This document shows positions 15,966-24,200 of a DNA stretch of 64,000 bases, one piece after another. Each line of letters opens with the position of its first letter. The first letter of the stretch is position 1. The notes below the pieces were generated by a model. It was not told where the DNA came from. It did not search any database and saw only the letters and a list, made by a program, of their open reading frames with translations. The position numbers and the translations under genes were made by a program. The stretch spans positions 37,070-101,069 of the forward strand of contig NZ_BMTU01000021.1 of the NCBI RefSeq assembly GCF_014649835.1, written 5' to 3'. This stretch comes from Streptomyces pilosus (lineage in GTDB: Bacteria > Actinomycetota > Actinomycetes > Streptomycetales > Streptomycetaceae).

Positions 15966-17312
15966 ATGACTCACGCCATACCCGTGCCGCTGCCGTCCGC
16001 GCTCGTCGATCACCATGCGGTCGACCTGAAGCGCAAGAACACCGACGGCTGGGGCGTGGCGGTTGACGACGTCACCACCACGTCCACAGGTGAGATTTAC
16101 GCCCTCTACGGTGTCCACCGTCACACCTACGGCGTGGCTGATGATGAAGCCGACCCGGCGAAGGCGCACTTCGGCTACTCGTTGTTGACCAGGTACGCCC
16201 CCGACGGCACTCCGCTCGCCACCGCGGTCTCGGGGCAGAGCGAGTACCTGCGCCAGGACGCCACGTTCGGCGGCCCCACGACCGGACTGGGCGAGGACCT
16301 GTGGTGGGCCAAGGGCCTGTGCGTCCTGCCCAACGGAACACTCGCAGCCACCGGGCCGGGGGACCAGACCCATCTGATCACCGCGGATCTCACGGCGGTG
16401 ACCGCCCGCCACCGCATGCCCCTCAGAAGCTACGACGACGGCCCGCGCAACCCCTTCGCCTCCTGGATCAGCACGACCCCGGCCGGCCGCATGCTGTGCA
16501 CGACCGGCGAGTACGGGCTCTACAACTACGCCAACCTGCTCGACAACATCGTGTCGATCACCGACGAGCCCCTCACCCCCACCTCGAAGCCGACGCTGCG
16601 GGCCCTGGCGTCCATGGAGGCGGAACCCGTCAAGCACACCGAAGCCGACCTGCGGCCGGACGTCCTGTTCAACGGCGAGCCGGTCGGCATGGACCACCGG
16701 CCGCGGCCCTCACTGACCGAGCACCTCACCGAGCTCGAACAGACCGCGCATCAGTGGGACTGGCGCAACGCCCGGCTCGGTCGGCCCGCAGTGGTGCGGG
16801 AGGACCTGTTCGTCGTCCCGGTCTTCGGGCACATCTTCCGGGGTGGCAGCCGCGGCCAGCGGTTCGCCTTCGTCCTGGTCAACGACAAGGGCGAGATCGT
16901 CGGCCAGCTCGGAGGCATGCACCTGTACCGCGACAGCCCCTTCACCGGCTTCTGCTTCGAGATCGCCGCTGACCCCGCACGCGAGCGGATCTACCACCTC
17001 AACCGGTACGGGCTGTTCGCCTGGACGGCCACGGGCGTGCGCGCCCAACGCCTCGACCTGGAGGACAAGCGGTACAAGCTGCTCAAGCACTTCAGGCTCG
17101 TGGACTGCAGCCCTGCGGGTGAGCTGATCCTGGTTCACCGCACGCAGCACCTGATGCTCCGCCTCCCCTGCCCCGCCTCTCTCGGCGGCCTCGGCCAGGT
17201 GGTGGAGGACGCGCTGCGCTCCTATGCCAAAGAACGAACTCTCCTCAAGCGGCAGTGGCAACCGGTGAATTGGCACTGGACCGACTGCACCGCTCCCCTG
17301 CACCGCCTCTGA
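15966..17312 (+). CDS. Hypothetical 448-residue protein, beta-propeller-like
   Basis: The chosen start is the ATG at 15966 (MTHAIPVPLPSALVDHHAVD). Upstream frame is open but not protein-like, and the ribosome site is weak. The body has repeated short strand-turn-strand units such as GLCVLPNGTLAATGPGDQ and PAGRMLCTTGEYGLYNYANL. Later ones read RIYHLNRYGLFAWTATG and CSPAGELILVHRTQH. This looks like a propeller. There is no signal peptide or membrane helix. I do not recognise the family, and its neighbours offer no clue. Confidence 0.7.
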   Translation: MTHAIPVPLPSALVDHHAVDLKRKNTDGWGVAVDDVTTTSTGEIYALYGVHRHTYGVADDEADPAKAHFGYSLLTRYAPDGTPLATAVSGQSEYLRQDATFGGPTTGLGEDLWWAKGLCVLPNGTLAATGPGDQTHLITADLTAVTARHRMPLRSYDDGPRNPFASWISTTPAGRMLCTTGEYGLYNYANLLDNIVSITDEPLTPTSKPTLRALASMEAEPVKHTEADLRPDVLFNGEPVGMDHRPRPSLTEHLTELEQTAHQWDWRNARLGRPAVVREDLFVVPVFGHIFRGGSRGQRFAFVLVNDKGEIVGQLGGMHLYRDSPFTGFCFEIAADPARERIYHLNRYGLFAWTATGVRAQRLDLEDKRYKLLKHFRLVDCSPAGELILVHRTQHLMLRLPCPASLGGLGQVVEDALRSYAKERTLLKRQWQPVNWHWTDCTAPLHRL

Positions 17313-17534
17313 TCGCGCAGCGCGGCCGAGCTCGCGTCGTGAGACGGGCGCTCTAGCTCGAGTCGCCCCGGCCACGTCATGGAGGTCTCACACAGCTTCT
17401 TCAGCCGAGCCACTTGTCATACGTGCTTGGCAAGAACGACGCATCATGACCTGCGCAGAATTCTTAGGACCAGCACGACGCACCCGGTGCGGACTAGGTG
17501 TGCTGTCCGAGGGGTCGCGTGAAACCTGACTGGT

Positions 17535-18018
17535 GTGGGCCGCTCCTGGGGAGGGCTGACCACCAAAATCCATCTGGTGGGTAATGGCGGGCGGCGTCCG
17601 CTGGCCGTACTGATCACACCGGGGCAGACGGGTGATGGGCCGCGGCTGATCCCGGCGGCGCTGGAGCGCCTCCGTGTGCCCCGCCCGGCAGGCGGGCGTC
17701 CTCGCACTCGGCCAGAGCACTTCAGTGACGACAAGGCGTACAGCACCAGCCGCAACCGTCACCATCTACGACGCCGGCACATCAGGCACACCATCCCCGA
17801 GCGCCGCGAGCAGCGGGCCCACAGAAGAAAGGCACGGCAGCAAGGGCGGTCGGCCCGTCGGCTTCGACCGAACTCGATATGCCCGCAGGCCCCAGGGCGA
17901 ACGAACGATCAACGCCCTCGAAGGCTCCCGCGCTGGGGCCACTCGATCTGCCAAACGGGCTTACGTCTTCCACGGCACGGTGACCGTCACCGGGATCCGG
18001 CTGTGGCTTCGCTCCTGA
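17535..18018 (+). pseudogene. IS5-family transposase remnant (copy 1)
   Basis: The first frame gives GRSWGGLTTKIHLVGNGGRR and AVLITPGQTGD, then a degraded middle. A shift near 17840 moves to GGRPVGFDRTRYARRPQGER with an ending like KRAYVFHGTVTVTGIRLWL and stop. These are the DDE-core and tail motifs of IS5-type transposases. The N-terminus is missing. A second, shorter copy of the same tail lies at 20985-21172 in the same orientation. Confidence 0.8.
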
Positions 18019-18050
18019 GCCCTTCCCACTGACTTCTGATTCGCCCCGGC

Positions 18051-18548
18051 CTACCGCAGGATGGGGCAGTTGGCGGATGTGTACTCGTCCGCGATGTTGA
18101 ACACGCTCGCACAGCGCGGGCATTCGGCCTCACCGAAGAGGTGGGCGATACCGTCGGCGAGCGCCCCGTGCCCGTCGCGGACGGCAGTCTCATGCATCCA
18201 CCGGCCGATGCCGGAGAGCTCCTCGTGGGCCGCCGGCCGCAGACCGAGACGGGCCACGTCGCCCAGGTGCCAGTCCCGGATCGCCGAGTACCGCCCGTGG
18301 TCCCCGATGGCGATCGTCACCTCCACGGCGCAGTGGGGGCAGGCCAGGTGGTAGAAGTCGTCCGTGAAGTCCCCCAGGGCGGCACTCCAGTGGTACTGCT
18401 CCCTTGCCGCGAGCAGATCGCGGAAGGTCGCGAGGTAGTCGCCCGGCCGCGCTTGCAGGTGCCGGTCCAGCAGCTCGCTGAAGTCCGCGATCGCGTCGGC
18501 GCAGTCTGCCAGCAGGAACCGGGGCGAGTGCTGCACGATGTCGCCCAT
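18051..18548 (-). CDS. Hypothetical protein with two CxxC pairs
   Basis: The protein has 165 residues. Two zinc-ribbon-like pairs, CPHC (about residue 70) and CPRC (about 145), probably share one metal. The rest is helical (AIADFSELLDRHLQARPGDY). There is no clear ribosome site at the ATG, and the N-terminus starts inside helical sequence, so the gene may be truncated at its 5' end. It lies between the two IS5-type relics. Confidence 0.6.
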   Translation of the reverse strand: MGDIVQHSPRFLLADCADAIADFSELLDRHLQARPGDYLATFRDLLAAREQYHWSAALGDFTDDFYHLACPHCAVEVTIAIGDHGRYSAIRDWHLGDVARLGLRPAAHEELSGIGRWMHETAVRDGHGALADGIAHLFGEAECPRCASVFNIADEYTSANCPILR

Positions 18549-18639
18549 GGCGGCCGGCTGGTGATGCCGAACGCGCCGACGCCGTACAGGGGCGGGTCGC
18601 TTCCGGGGGTGACTCAGCCGATCTTCCCTGGGGACTACT

Positions 18640-19296
18640 TCAATGCCGCCGGTGCGGGCCGAGCTCGAGGAGCACGTTGCCCAGTTGGGCGGAGGTCAAG
18701 CTGGGCGTAGGCAGGGTGGCCATGGCCGGATTCGCGCGGAAGCCGTCGAGAAGCACGGCAAGCGGGCGGGTCCACGCACCCGGGGCGACGGTGCTCAGTG
18801 CAGGCACGACCCGGCCCAGCGCCGCCAGGGTGAGGAGGACATCCTCGGTGGTGAGGTCCGGACGGACGGTGCCCTGGGCCTGACCGCGGCGGAGCAGGTC
18901 TGCGATCGTCTCGCGGTTATGAGCGTGGATGGCGTCCAGGGAGGTCACGCCTTCCAGACTCGTGGTCATGAGGTCGTTGGTGCCGCGGTCTGCGGCAAGC
19001 GTCGCGAACACCGTGTGCAGGTAGCGCGTCAGCCCTGTCCAGGCGTCCTCAGTGGCACGTGCTTGCGCTCCGGCGGCCATGGTCTCCGTGAGGGCGTCTT
19101 GGAAGACCTCGTCAACGAGTGCGGCGCGGGTCGGGAAGTGGCGATAGAGGGTCGCGTTGCCGATCCCCGCGCGCCGAGCGATGACGTCGAGCGGAGCGTC
19201 CAGTCCCTGTTCGGCGAAGACCTCACGGGCCGACTGCCTCAACAGTTCCCGGTTGCGCACCGCGTCGCGGCGCCCCGCCGGCGCATGGCCGCCCAT
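18640..19296 (-). CDS. TetR-family regulator
   Basis: This 218-residue TetR protein has its helix-turn-helix at about 28-62 (LDVIARRAGIGNATLYRHF). Its C-terminal domain is of the SCO-type with TSLEGVTSLDAIHAHNRETI. GGAG precedes the ATG. It lies 191 bp downstream of the P450 gene on the same strand, so it may regulate it, but no palindrome stands out. It is inside the segment bracketed by IS5-type remnants. Confidence 0.82.
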   Translation of the reverse strand: MGGHAPAGRRDAVRNRELLRQSAREVFAEQGLDAPLDVIARRAGIGNATLYRHFPTRAALVDEVFQDALTETMAAGAQARATEDAWTGLTRYLHTVFATLAADRGTNDLMTTSLEGVTSLDAIHAHNRETIADLLRRGQAQGTVRPDLTTEDVLLTLAALGRVVPALSTVAPGAWTRPLAVLLDGFRANPAMATLPTPSLTSAQLGNVLLELGPHRRH

Positions 19297-19487
19297 CGGG
19301 TCTCCTTCCTGCTCGTCCGCCGTCGTGCCGGAGAGTGCTCTCCGGCACGGATGCTACCGACGATCGGGTGGGTGAGCAGGAATCCCCTGCAAGCTGCGCT
19401 GTGGGCGCGAGGGCATCCGGCGTTGCAAGGGAGGCTTGGTGCGCAGATCGGCGCGTGCCTTGTTCGTGCTCGGAGGCGGGGCCGTGT

Positions 19488-20693
19488 CTACCAGCGGACC
19501 GGTAGTTCTCGCAGGCTCCGCATGAGGCTCGGGCGCCACCGTGGTGTGCCGTCACCGTCGAAGGCCAGGCGGGGGAAGCGTTCCAGCAGGATGCGCAGGG
19601 CCAGAGCCGCCTCCAGCCGCGCCAGCGGGGCGCCAAGGCAGTGGTGCAGGCCGTACCCGAAGGCAAGGTGAGCACGGGTCTCGGTCGGATCGCGGCGGAT
19701 GTTGAACTGTTCGGGGGCGGGGAAGCGCGCGGGGTCGCGGTTCGCGGCGGCGATGGAGAGCACGACACGCGCACCCGCCGGTATTCGGACGCCGCCGAGA
19801 GTGACCGGTTCGGCGGCGTAGCGGTAAGTGCCCGCCGGCGCGGGCGACTCGAACCGGAGCGTCTCCTCCACGGCACCCTTGAGCAACCCGGAGTCGGCAC
19901 GGACGGCGGCAAGCTGCTCGGGATGGCCGAGCAGCAGGTGGACGGCGTTGGCGATGAGATTGACGGTGGTCTCGTGCCCTGCGACGAGCAGCAGGAAGGC
20001 CATTCCGAGGAGTTCCTCCGGGGTGAGCCGGTCGCCGCCGTCCCCGTCGTGCGCGCGGACAAGGGCATGCAGCAGATCACTCTCCGCGGCGTCCCGAAAC
20101 CGCCGCTTCTCTTCTGCCAGCCCTGCGAGGTACGCGGCCATCTCCTGGCTGGCGCGGGCCGACTGCTCCGCATCGTCAAGGGCGACCACCTTCGTGGACC
20201 ACGCCCGGAAGACATCCCGGTCCACGTCCGGTACGCCGAGCAACTCGCAGATGATGGTGAGTGGCAACGGATAGGCGTACGCCGCCACGAGGTCGGCCCG
20301 GCCGTCGGCGGCCACCACGTCCAGCAGCGCAACGGCCGCCTCCTCGACGCGGGGGCGCAGCGCGTGGACACGGCGGGCGGTGAACTCGCGGGCCACCAGC
20401 GTCCGCAGCCGGGTGTGATCGGGCGGGTCGACCTGGAGCATATTGCGGCCCACGGAGTACAGCCCGTCGTCCTCGAAGTCGGCGGAGTGCCGTACGTCAT
20501 TGAGCAGCCTGGGGTCGGATAACGCCATACGCACTTCCTCGTGCCCGACCACCAGCCACGACTCGTCCCCGGTGGGGAAATGCACATGGTGGACAGATCC
20601 GCGAGAACGCAGCGAGGTGAAGGCGGAGTATGGGTCGGCGGTGAAGTCGTCGGTCAGGTCGGCGAGCCGGACGGTGGGGCGCTGCGGGTGCAC
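19488..20693 (-). CDS. Cytochrome P450
   Basis: This is a 401-residue soluble bacterial P450. The I-helix oxygen-activation motif AGHETT is at about 240, the ExxR pair is in EETLR, and the haem-binding loop FGYGLHHCLGAPLAR has the axial Cys352. The GTG start is preceded by AGGAG. It needs a ferredoxin and a reductase, and none is adjacent. Sequence style is CYP105/107-like, the group that oxidises xenobiotics or secondary metabolites. It is enclosed by IS5-type remnants. Confidence 0.9.
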   Translation of the reverse strand: MHPQRPTVRLADLTDDFTADPYSAFTSLRSRGSVHHVHFPTGDESWLVVGHEEVRMALSDPRLLNDVRHSADFEDDGLYSVGRNMLQVDPPDHTRLRTLVAREFTARRVHALRPRVEEAAVALLDVVAADGRADLVAAYAYPLPLTIICELLGVPDVDRDVFRAWSTKVVALDDAEQSARASQEMAAYLAGLAEEKRRFRDAAESDLLHALVRAHDGDGGDRLTPEELLGMAFLLLVAGHETTVNLIANAVHLLLGHPEQLAAVRADSGLLKGAVEETLRFESPAPAGTYRYAAEPVTLGGVRIPAGARVVLSIAAANRDPARFPAPEQFNIRRDPTETRAHLAFGYGLHHCLGAPLARLEAALALRILLERFPRLAFDGDGTPRWRPSLMRSLRELPVRW

Positions 20694-20984
20694 TGGCGAC
20701 TCCTGGTGGAAGTGGGGAGCTGTCCCCGCTCAAAGCCTCGGCCGCGACCGTAGCACAAAACGGGGAAACATCCCCGCTTCCTGTCGGCGGGGTTTCGGTG
20801 CGCCGCGGGGCAGCCCCCCGCCCGTGTGCCACGGGCGGCCGGTTCTCGGGTCGTTCACCGGGTGACCTCAACCCGTCAGCGCAACAGAGCACCTCTTCGA
20901 ACGGCTCTCCGAGTCCAACAACCAGCCCCTCCACACCGCGGTCGGAACCATCCCGCGACCGACAGCCGGACCGCCCGCCGGCGC

Positions 20985-21172
20985 AAAGGGTCACGCGGCG
21001 GACGGCCACCCAGCTTCGACGAAGAGCTGTACAGGAAGCGCAGCACCGTCGAACGGGCGATCAATCGGCTTGAGCACGCCAGAGCAGTGGCCGCCCGCTA
21101 TGACAAGCGCGGCTACGTCTTCCTTGGGACCGCGACTGCCGCGGCCCCTCGCTATCTGGTTCCGTTCGTGAG
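20985..21172 (+). pseudogene. IS5-family transposase remnant (copy 2)
   Basis: The run KGSRGGRPPSFDEELYRKRS, then TVERAINRLEHARAVAARYD and KRGYVFLGTAT is the C-terminal end of an IS5-type transposase. The typical final residues are replaced, and the frame continues into unrelated sequence. Only the tail survives. It is in the same orientation as the copy at 17535-18018. Confidence 0.75.
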
Positions 21173-21180
21173 TGTCAGAA

Positions 21181-21402
21181 TCAGTCCTCATCCTCAGGCA
21201 GGTGGAAATAGACGGTCCCCGACCGCCAGGGGCCATGCTCGGCCATCTCCGACGCGATGACCACATCCTGGATCTCGGCGGGGGCCAACGCCTCGATGGA
21301 ATCCGCCAGCCGCCGCAGAAGCGCCGGAACACTGTCGCAGCCGGGGCCAGCAGGGTTGGCCTGCGAGAAGTGGCGCACGGTCCAGTGCGTCGGCTTATCC
21401 AG
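21181..21402 (-). CDS. Small hypothetical protein, start uncertain
   Basis: The C-terminal 65 or so residues look genuine: THWTVRHFSQANPAGPG, then SVPALLRRLADSIEALAPAE and an ending GTVYFHLPEDED. I recall similar short Streptomyces proteins with VRHFSxxNPxGPG and DSIEALGP blocks. The frame offers only CTG 21402 or GTG 21381 near the expected start, with no ribosome site. An ATG lies just upstream in a different frame, so a small indel may have broken the start. Confidence 0.5.
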   Translation of the reverse strand: MDKPTHWTVRHFSQANPAGPGCDSVPALLRRLADSIEALAPAEIQDVVIASEMAEHGPWRSGTVYFHLPEDED

Positions 21403-21763
21403 TACGGACCGATCATGACCCGAGCCTGGCACACGCTGGCCTGGGAGCACGTCCCGTCGGCCGGGGTGCCGCTGAGTGACGACGCATTGAAGTACGCCCG
21501 CAGCTGGTCGGCTCAAAGTGATGCTTCATCTACATCGAGACGACGAGCAACCGCTGACGCGGGACGGCGGGCGTGGGCCTCCTCGCTCGCGGAGGAGCTC
21601 ACCGCCCGGCTGGTGTGCGCGCCCGGTGTCGTCGCGCCTTTCGTCGATCAGCGGAGGCAACCCCGGACCGAGATCCTCCGTCTTGACGGACGACGAACGG
21701 GCCGCAGCCCTCTCTCCCCTCCCTCAGCGGAAGGGCTGACGGCCGCCGGACTATACACCCGAC
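21403..21763. other. Upstream region of TPR gene, no supported gene
   Basis: Plus-strand frames here contain isolated protein-like runs (HTLAWEHVPSAGVPLSDDAL; LAEELTARLVCAPGVVAP) but no start. They may be relics from the neighbouring transposition scars. Confidence 0.35.
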
Positions 21764-21782
21764 GTATACATGATGTGTATAC
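21764..21782. promoter_or_regulatory. 19-bp perfect palindromic operator
   Basis: GTATACA-N5-TGTATAC lies 35 bp before the TPR start codon. A second, overlapping inverted pair (TATACAC near 21752 with GTGTATA near 21775) extends it. This AT-rich palindrome stands out sharply in GC-rich DNA and is likely the site of a TetR- or GntR-type regulator encoded elsewhere. Confidence 0.6.
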
Positions 21783-21816
21783 GCGGGGTTCCGGGCCACC
21801 GAACGGAAAGGCTTCG

Positions 21817-22857
21817 ATGTACGGCAAGGCATTCGCCCCGGAGTACCAGGGCGCCCTCACCACCCTCTCCGTCAACGCACCGCTGGCGGACGTGCTCGCG
21901 GCCGGCACCGAGCAGATGCAGGAGGCCGTACGGGCCGGACGGACCGCCGAGGCGGCGCGGACGGGCCTGGCGGTCGCCGAAGCGCACCGGCGCCTCGGGC
22001 AGGTACGCGAGGCCGAGCGGGCCTGGAAGGCGAGTTACCGCACGGCCCGGGAGGCCGGAGACCTGGCGGGCATGGCCTGGGCGCTCTGGAGCGGCGGCAC
22101 CCTGGCCCGCCAACGGGGCGCGTTCCCGCTGGCCCGTCGGCTGCTCGCACTCGCCGCCGAGCTCGGCGAGCAGGCGGGGGACGTCGTCGTCCGCGGGTAC
22201 TCGCTGGCCGGTCTCGCCGAGACCGGCCGTATCCAGGGGGACTACGAGGCCGTGGGCCGGCTGCACGAGCAACTGCTCGACGAGGCCCGCAAGCGCGGCG
22301 AGGCCCGCCACACCGTCTGGGCGCTGGAGGGCATCGCCCAGATGCGGCGCAACACCGGGCAGTACGACAGCGCCTACGCACTGTTCGCCGAGGCGGCCGA
22401 GATATCCGCCCGCGCCGACGACCGGCGCGGGCACGCCTGGGCGCTGCGCGGCCTCGCCGACGTCGTCTCCGTACGCGACGGCGACACCGAGCGGGCCCTG
22501 TCCCTGCTGTCGCAGGCCGAGGCCACGTGCAGGGAGATGAAACTGAAGAGCGCTCTCGCCTACAACCTCAAAATGCGGGGCAACGTCTTCTACCGCGCCG
22601 GGCGTTACGCCGAGGCGTGTGACTTGTACCGGGACGCGCTTGCGGAGTTCCGTGAGATGACCGAGCCGCGCGGTGAGACGCTGGCCCGGCTCGGGCTGGC
22701 CAAGGCACTGGCCCGACTGGGTGGTGACCGCGCCGCGACGGCGGCCGAACTCGCCGAACTCGCCCGTCTGACCGAGCGGATCGGACTGCGGCACGCCCGG
22801 GAAATGGTCGCCCGGGCTCAGGCGGAGTTCGTCCCGGACGGGGAGGTCTCCGCGTGA
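21817..22857 (+). CDS. Tetratricopeptide-repeat protein
   Basis: The 346-residue protein consists almost wholly of TPR-like helix pairs: about seven units from residue 35 to 330, such as GQYDSAYALFAEAAEISARA and GRYAEACDLYRDALAEFREM. It has no signal peptide or enzymatic motif, so it should act as a scaffold or adaptor. The ATG follows GGAAAG. Its stop overlaps the polyprenyl synthase start by 4 nt (GTGA), so the two are translated together and probably interact. Confidence 0.82.
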   Translation: MYGKAFAPEYQGALTTLSVNAPLADVLAAGTEQMQEAVRAGRTAEAARTGLAVAEAHRRLGQVREAERAWKASYRTAREAGDLAGMAWALWSGGTLARQRGAFPLARRLLALAAELGEQAGDVVVRGYSLAGLAETGRIQGDYEAVGRLHEQLLDEARKRGEARHTVWALEGIAQMRRNTGQYDSAYALFAEAAEISARADDRRGHAWALRGLADVVSVRDGDTERALSLLSQAEATCREMKLKSALAYNLKMRGNVFYRAGRYAEACDLYRDALAEFREMTEPRGETLARLGLAKALARLGGDRAATAAELAELARLTERIGLRHAREMVARAQAEFVPDGEVSA

Positions 22858-23879
22858 CGGTGACGGCCGTACCGGCGGCACCGGCCCAGATCGTCGACCG
22901 GTGCGCGCGGTTGACCCGGCCGGCGTTGCGGGAGGCCGTCGGCCGACTGCACCCCTGGGTCGGTGAGATGGCCGCCTACTCCTTCGGCTGGTGCGACGTG
23001 GGCGGCGCGCCGGTCACCGCCCCCGGCGGCAAGGGCCTACGGCAGGCACTGGCCGTGCTCGGTGCGGAGATCGCCGGAGCGCCCCCGGAGACAGGGGTGC
23101 CCGCCGCCGTCGCGGTGGAACTGGTGCACACCTTCTCGCTCCTGCACGACGACATCATGGACGGCGACCCGGTACGGCGGAGCCGTCCCGCCGTCTGGCG
23201 GGCGTACGGGACCGGCCCCGCCGTCCTCGCCGGCGACGCCCTCTTCGCGCTCGCCGTCGACACCCTCGCCACGTCCGCCGGCGGGATCGAGGGCGTACGG
23301 CTGCTGTCGGCGGCGCTGGGCGACCTGGTGCGCGGACAGGCCGACGACCTGCTGTTCGCGGGGCGCCCGTGGACCGGGCCACGCCGCGTGCGGAGCACGG
23401 AGTACCGGCACATGGCCGAGGGCAAGACCGGTGCGCTGCTGGGCTGTTCGCTGGCCCTGGGGGCGCTGGTCGCCGGCGCGTCCCCCGCCGTGGTGGCCGG
23501 CCTCGACCGGGCCGGCCGGCAGGCGGGGGTCGCCTTCCAGATCGCGGACGACGTGCTGGGCACGTGGGGCGATCCCGCCGTCACCGGCAAGCCCGTGCAC
23601 GGTGACCTGCGCGAGCGGAAGAAGACCCTGCCGGTGGTGTCCGTCCTGGAGAGCGGCCGCCCCGCCGCCCGTCGTCTCGCCGCTCTGCTCGAAGCGGACG
23701 GGGACGTGGCCAGGGCGGCGGAGCTGGCCGAGGAAGCGGGGGGACGCGCGGCGGCGCTCGCCGTCGCGCGGCGGTGCAGAGCCTCGGCGCTGTCGGAGCT
23801 CGACGGGATCCGGGCTCCCGCCCGGCCGGCCCGCGACCTGCGGGCGTTGCTGGACGGTGTGGTGGTGCGCAGCCAGTGA
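22854..23879 (+). CDS. Polyprenyl diphosphate synthase, family-2 encapsulin cargo type
   Basis: This 341-residue all-alpha prenyltransferase joins isopentenyl units. The first aspartate motif DDIMD is at 99-103, and the second, DDVLGTWGD, at 232-240. Conserved RHMAEGKTGALLG and DLRERKKTLPVV surround them. This variant (GKGLRQAL..., DLRERKK) closely resembles Streptomyces enzymes annotated as cargo of family-2 encapsulin shells. The N-terminal 20 residues are Ala/Pro-rich and could be a loading tail. No encapsulin or terpene cyclase is in the window. It is coupled to a TPR protein. Confidence 0.85.
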   Translation: MTVTAVPAAPAQIVDRCARLTRPALREAVGRLHPWVGEMAAYSFGWCDVGGAPVTAPGGKGLRQALAVLGAEIAGAPPETGVPAAVAVELVHTFSLLHDDIMDGDPVRRSRPAVWRAYGTGPAVLAGDALFALAVDTLATSAGGIEGVRLLSAALGDLVRGQADDLLFAGRPWTGPRRVRSTEYRHMAEGKTGALLGCSLALGALVAGASPAVVAGLDRAGRQAGVAFQIADDVLGTWGDPAVTGKPVHGDLRERKKTLPVVSVLESGRPAARRLAALLEADGDVARAAELAEEAGGRAAALAVARRCRASALSELDGIRAPARPARDLRALLDGVVVRSQ

Positions 23880-23885
23880 CGAGGT

Positions 23886-23910
23886 TCGGGGCCCGGGCCG
23901 CGGGCCCCGA
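23886..23910 (+). terminator. Hairpin terminator after polyprenyl synthase
   Basis: TCGGGGCCCG and CGGGCCCCGA form a perfect 10-bp stem with a 5-nt loop, 7 bp after the stop codon. The remaining gap to 24200 holds nothing I can support as a gene. Confidence 0.7.
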
Positions 23911-24200
23911 CGCTCATCCGGCGATTGAATCCGGCTGTTCAGGCGCCGGGCGCAGCAGCCGCAGGTCGCCTCCCGGCGGCGCTTCCAAGGAGCGAGGGCC
24001 TTACGGGCCCGGCTGTCTCCCGCGTCGGCGACTGCGGAGGCCACTGAACAGCTGTCCTCGGCTTCGACGGTGGCCTCACTGGGTCGAGGACTCCATCCGG
24101 TCGTCGGTGAGGGAAAGTCGGCCGAACACAGCCGGGCACATCAACCACCACCCGTCGTCCACGGCCGACGCATCCCACTCGCGGTGTCGTTGATCGGCGC

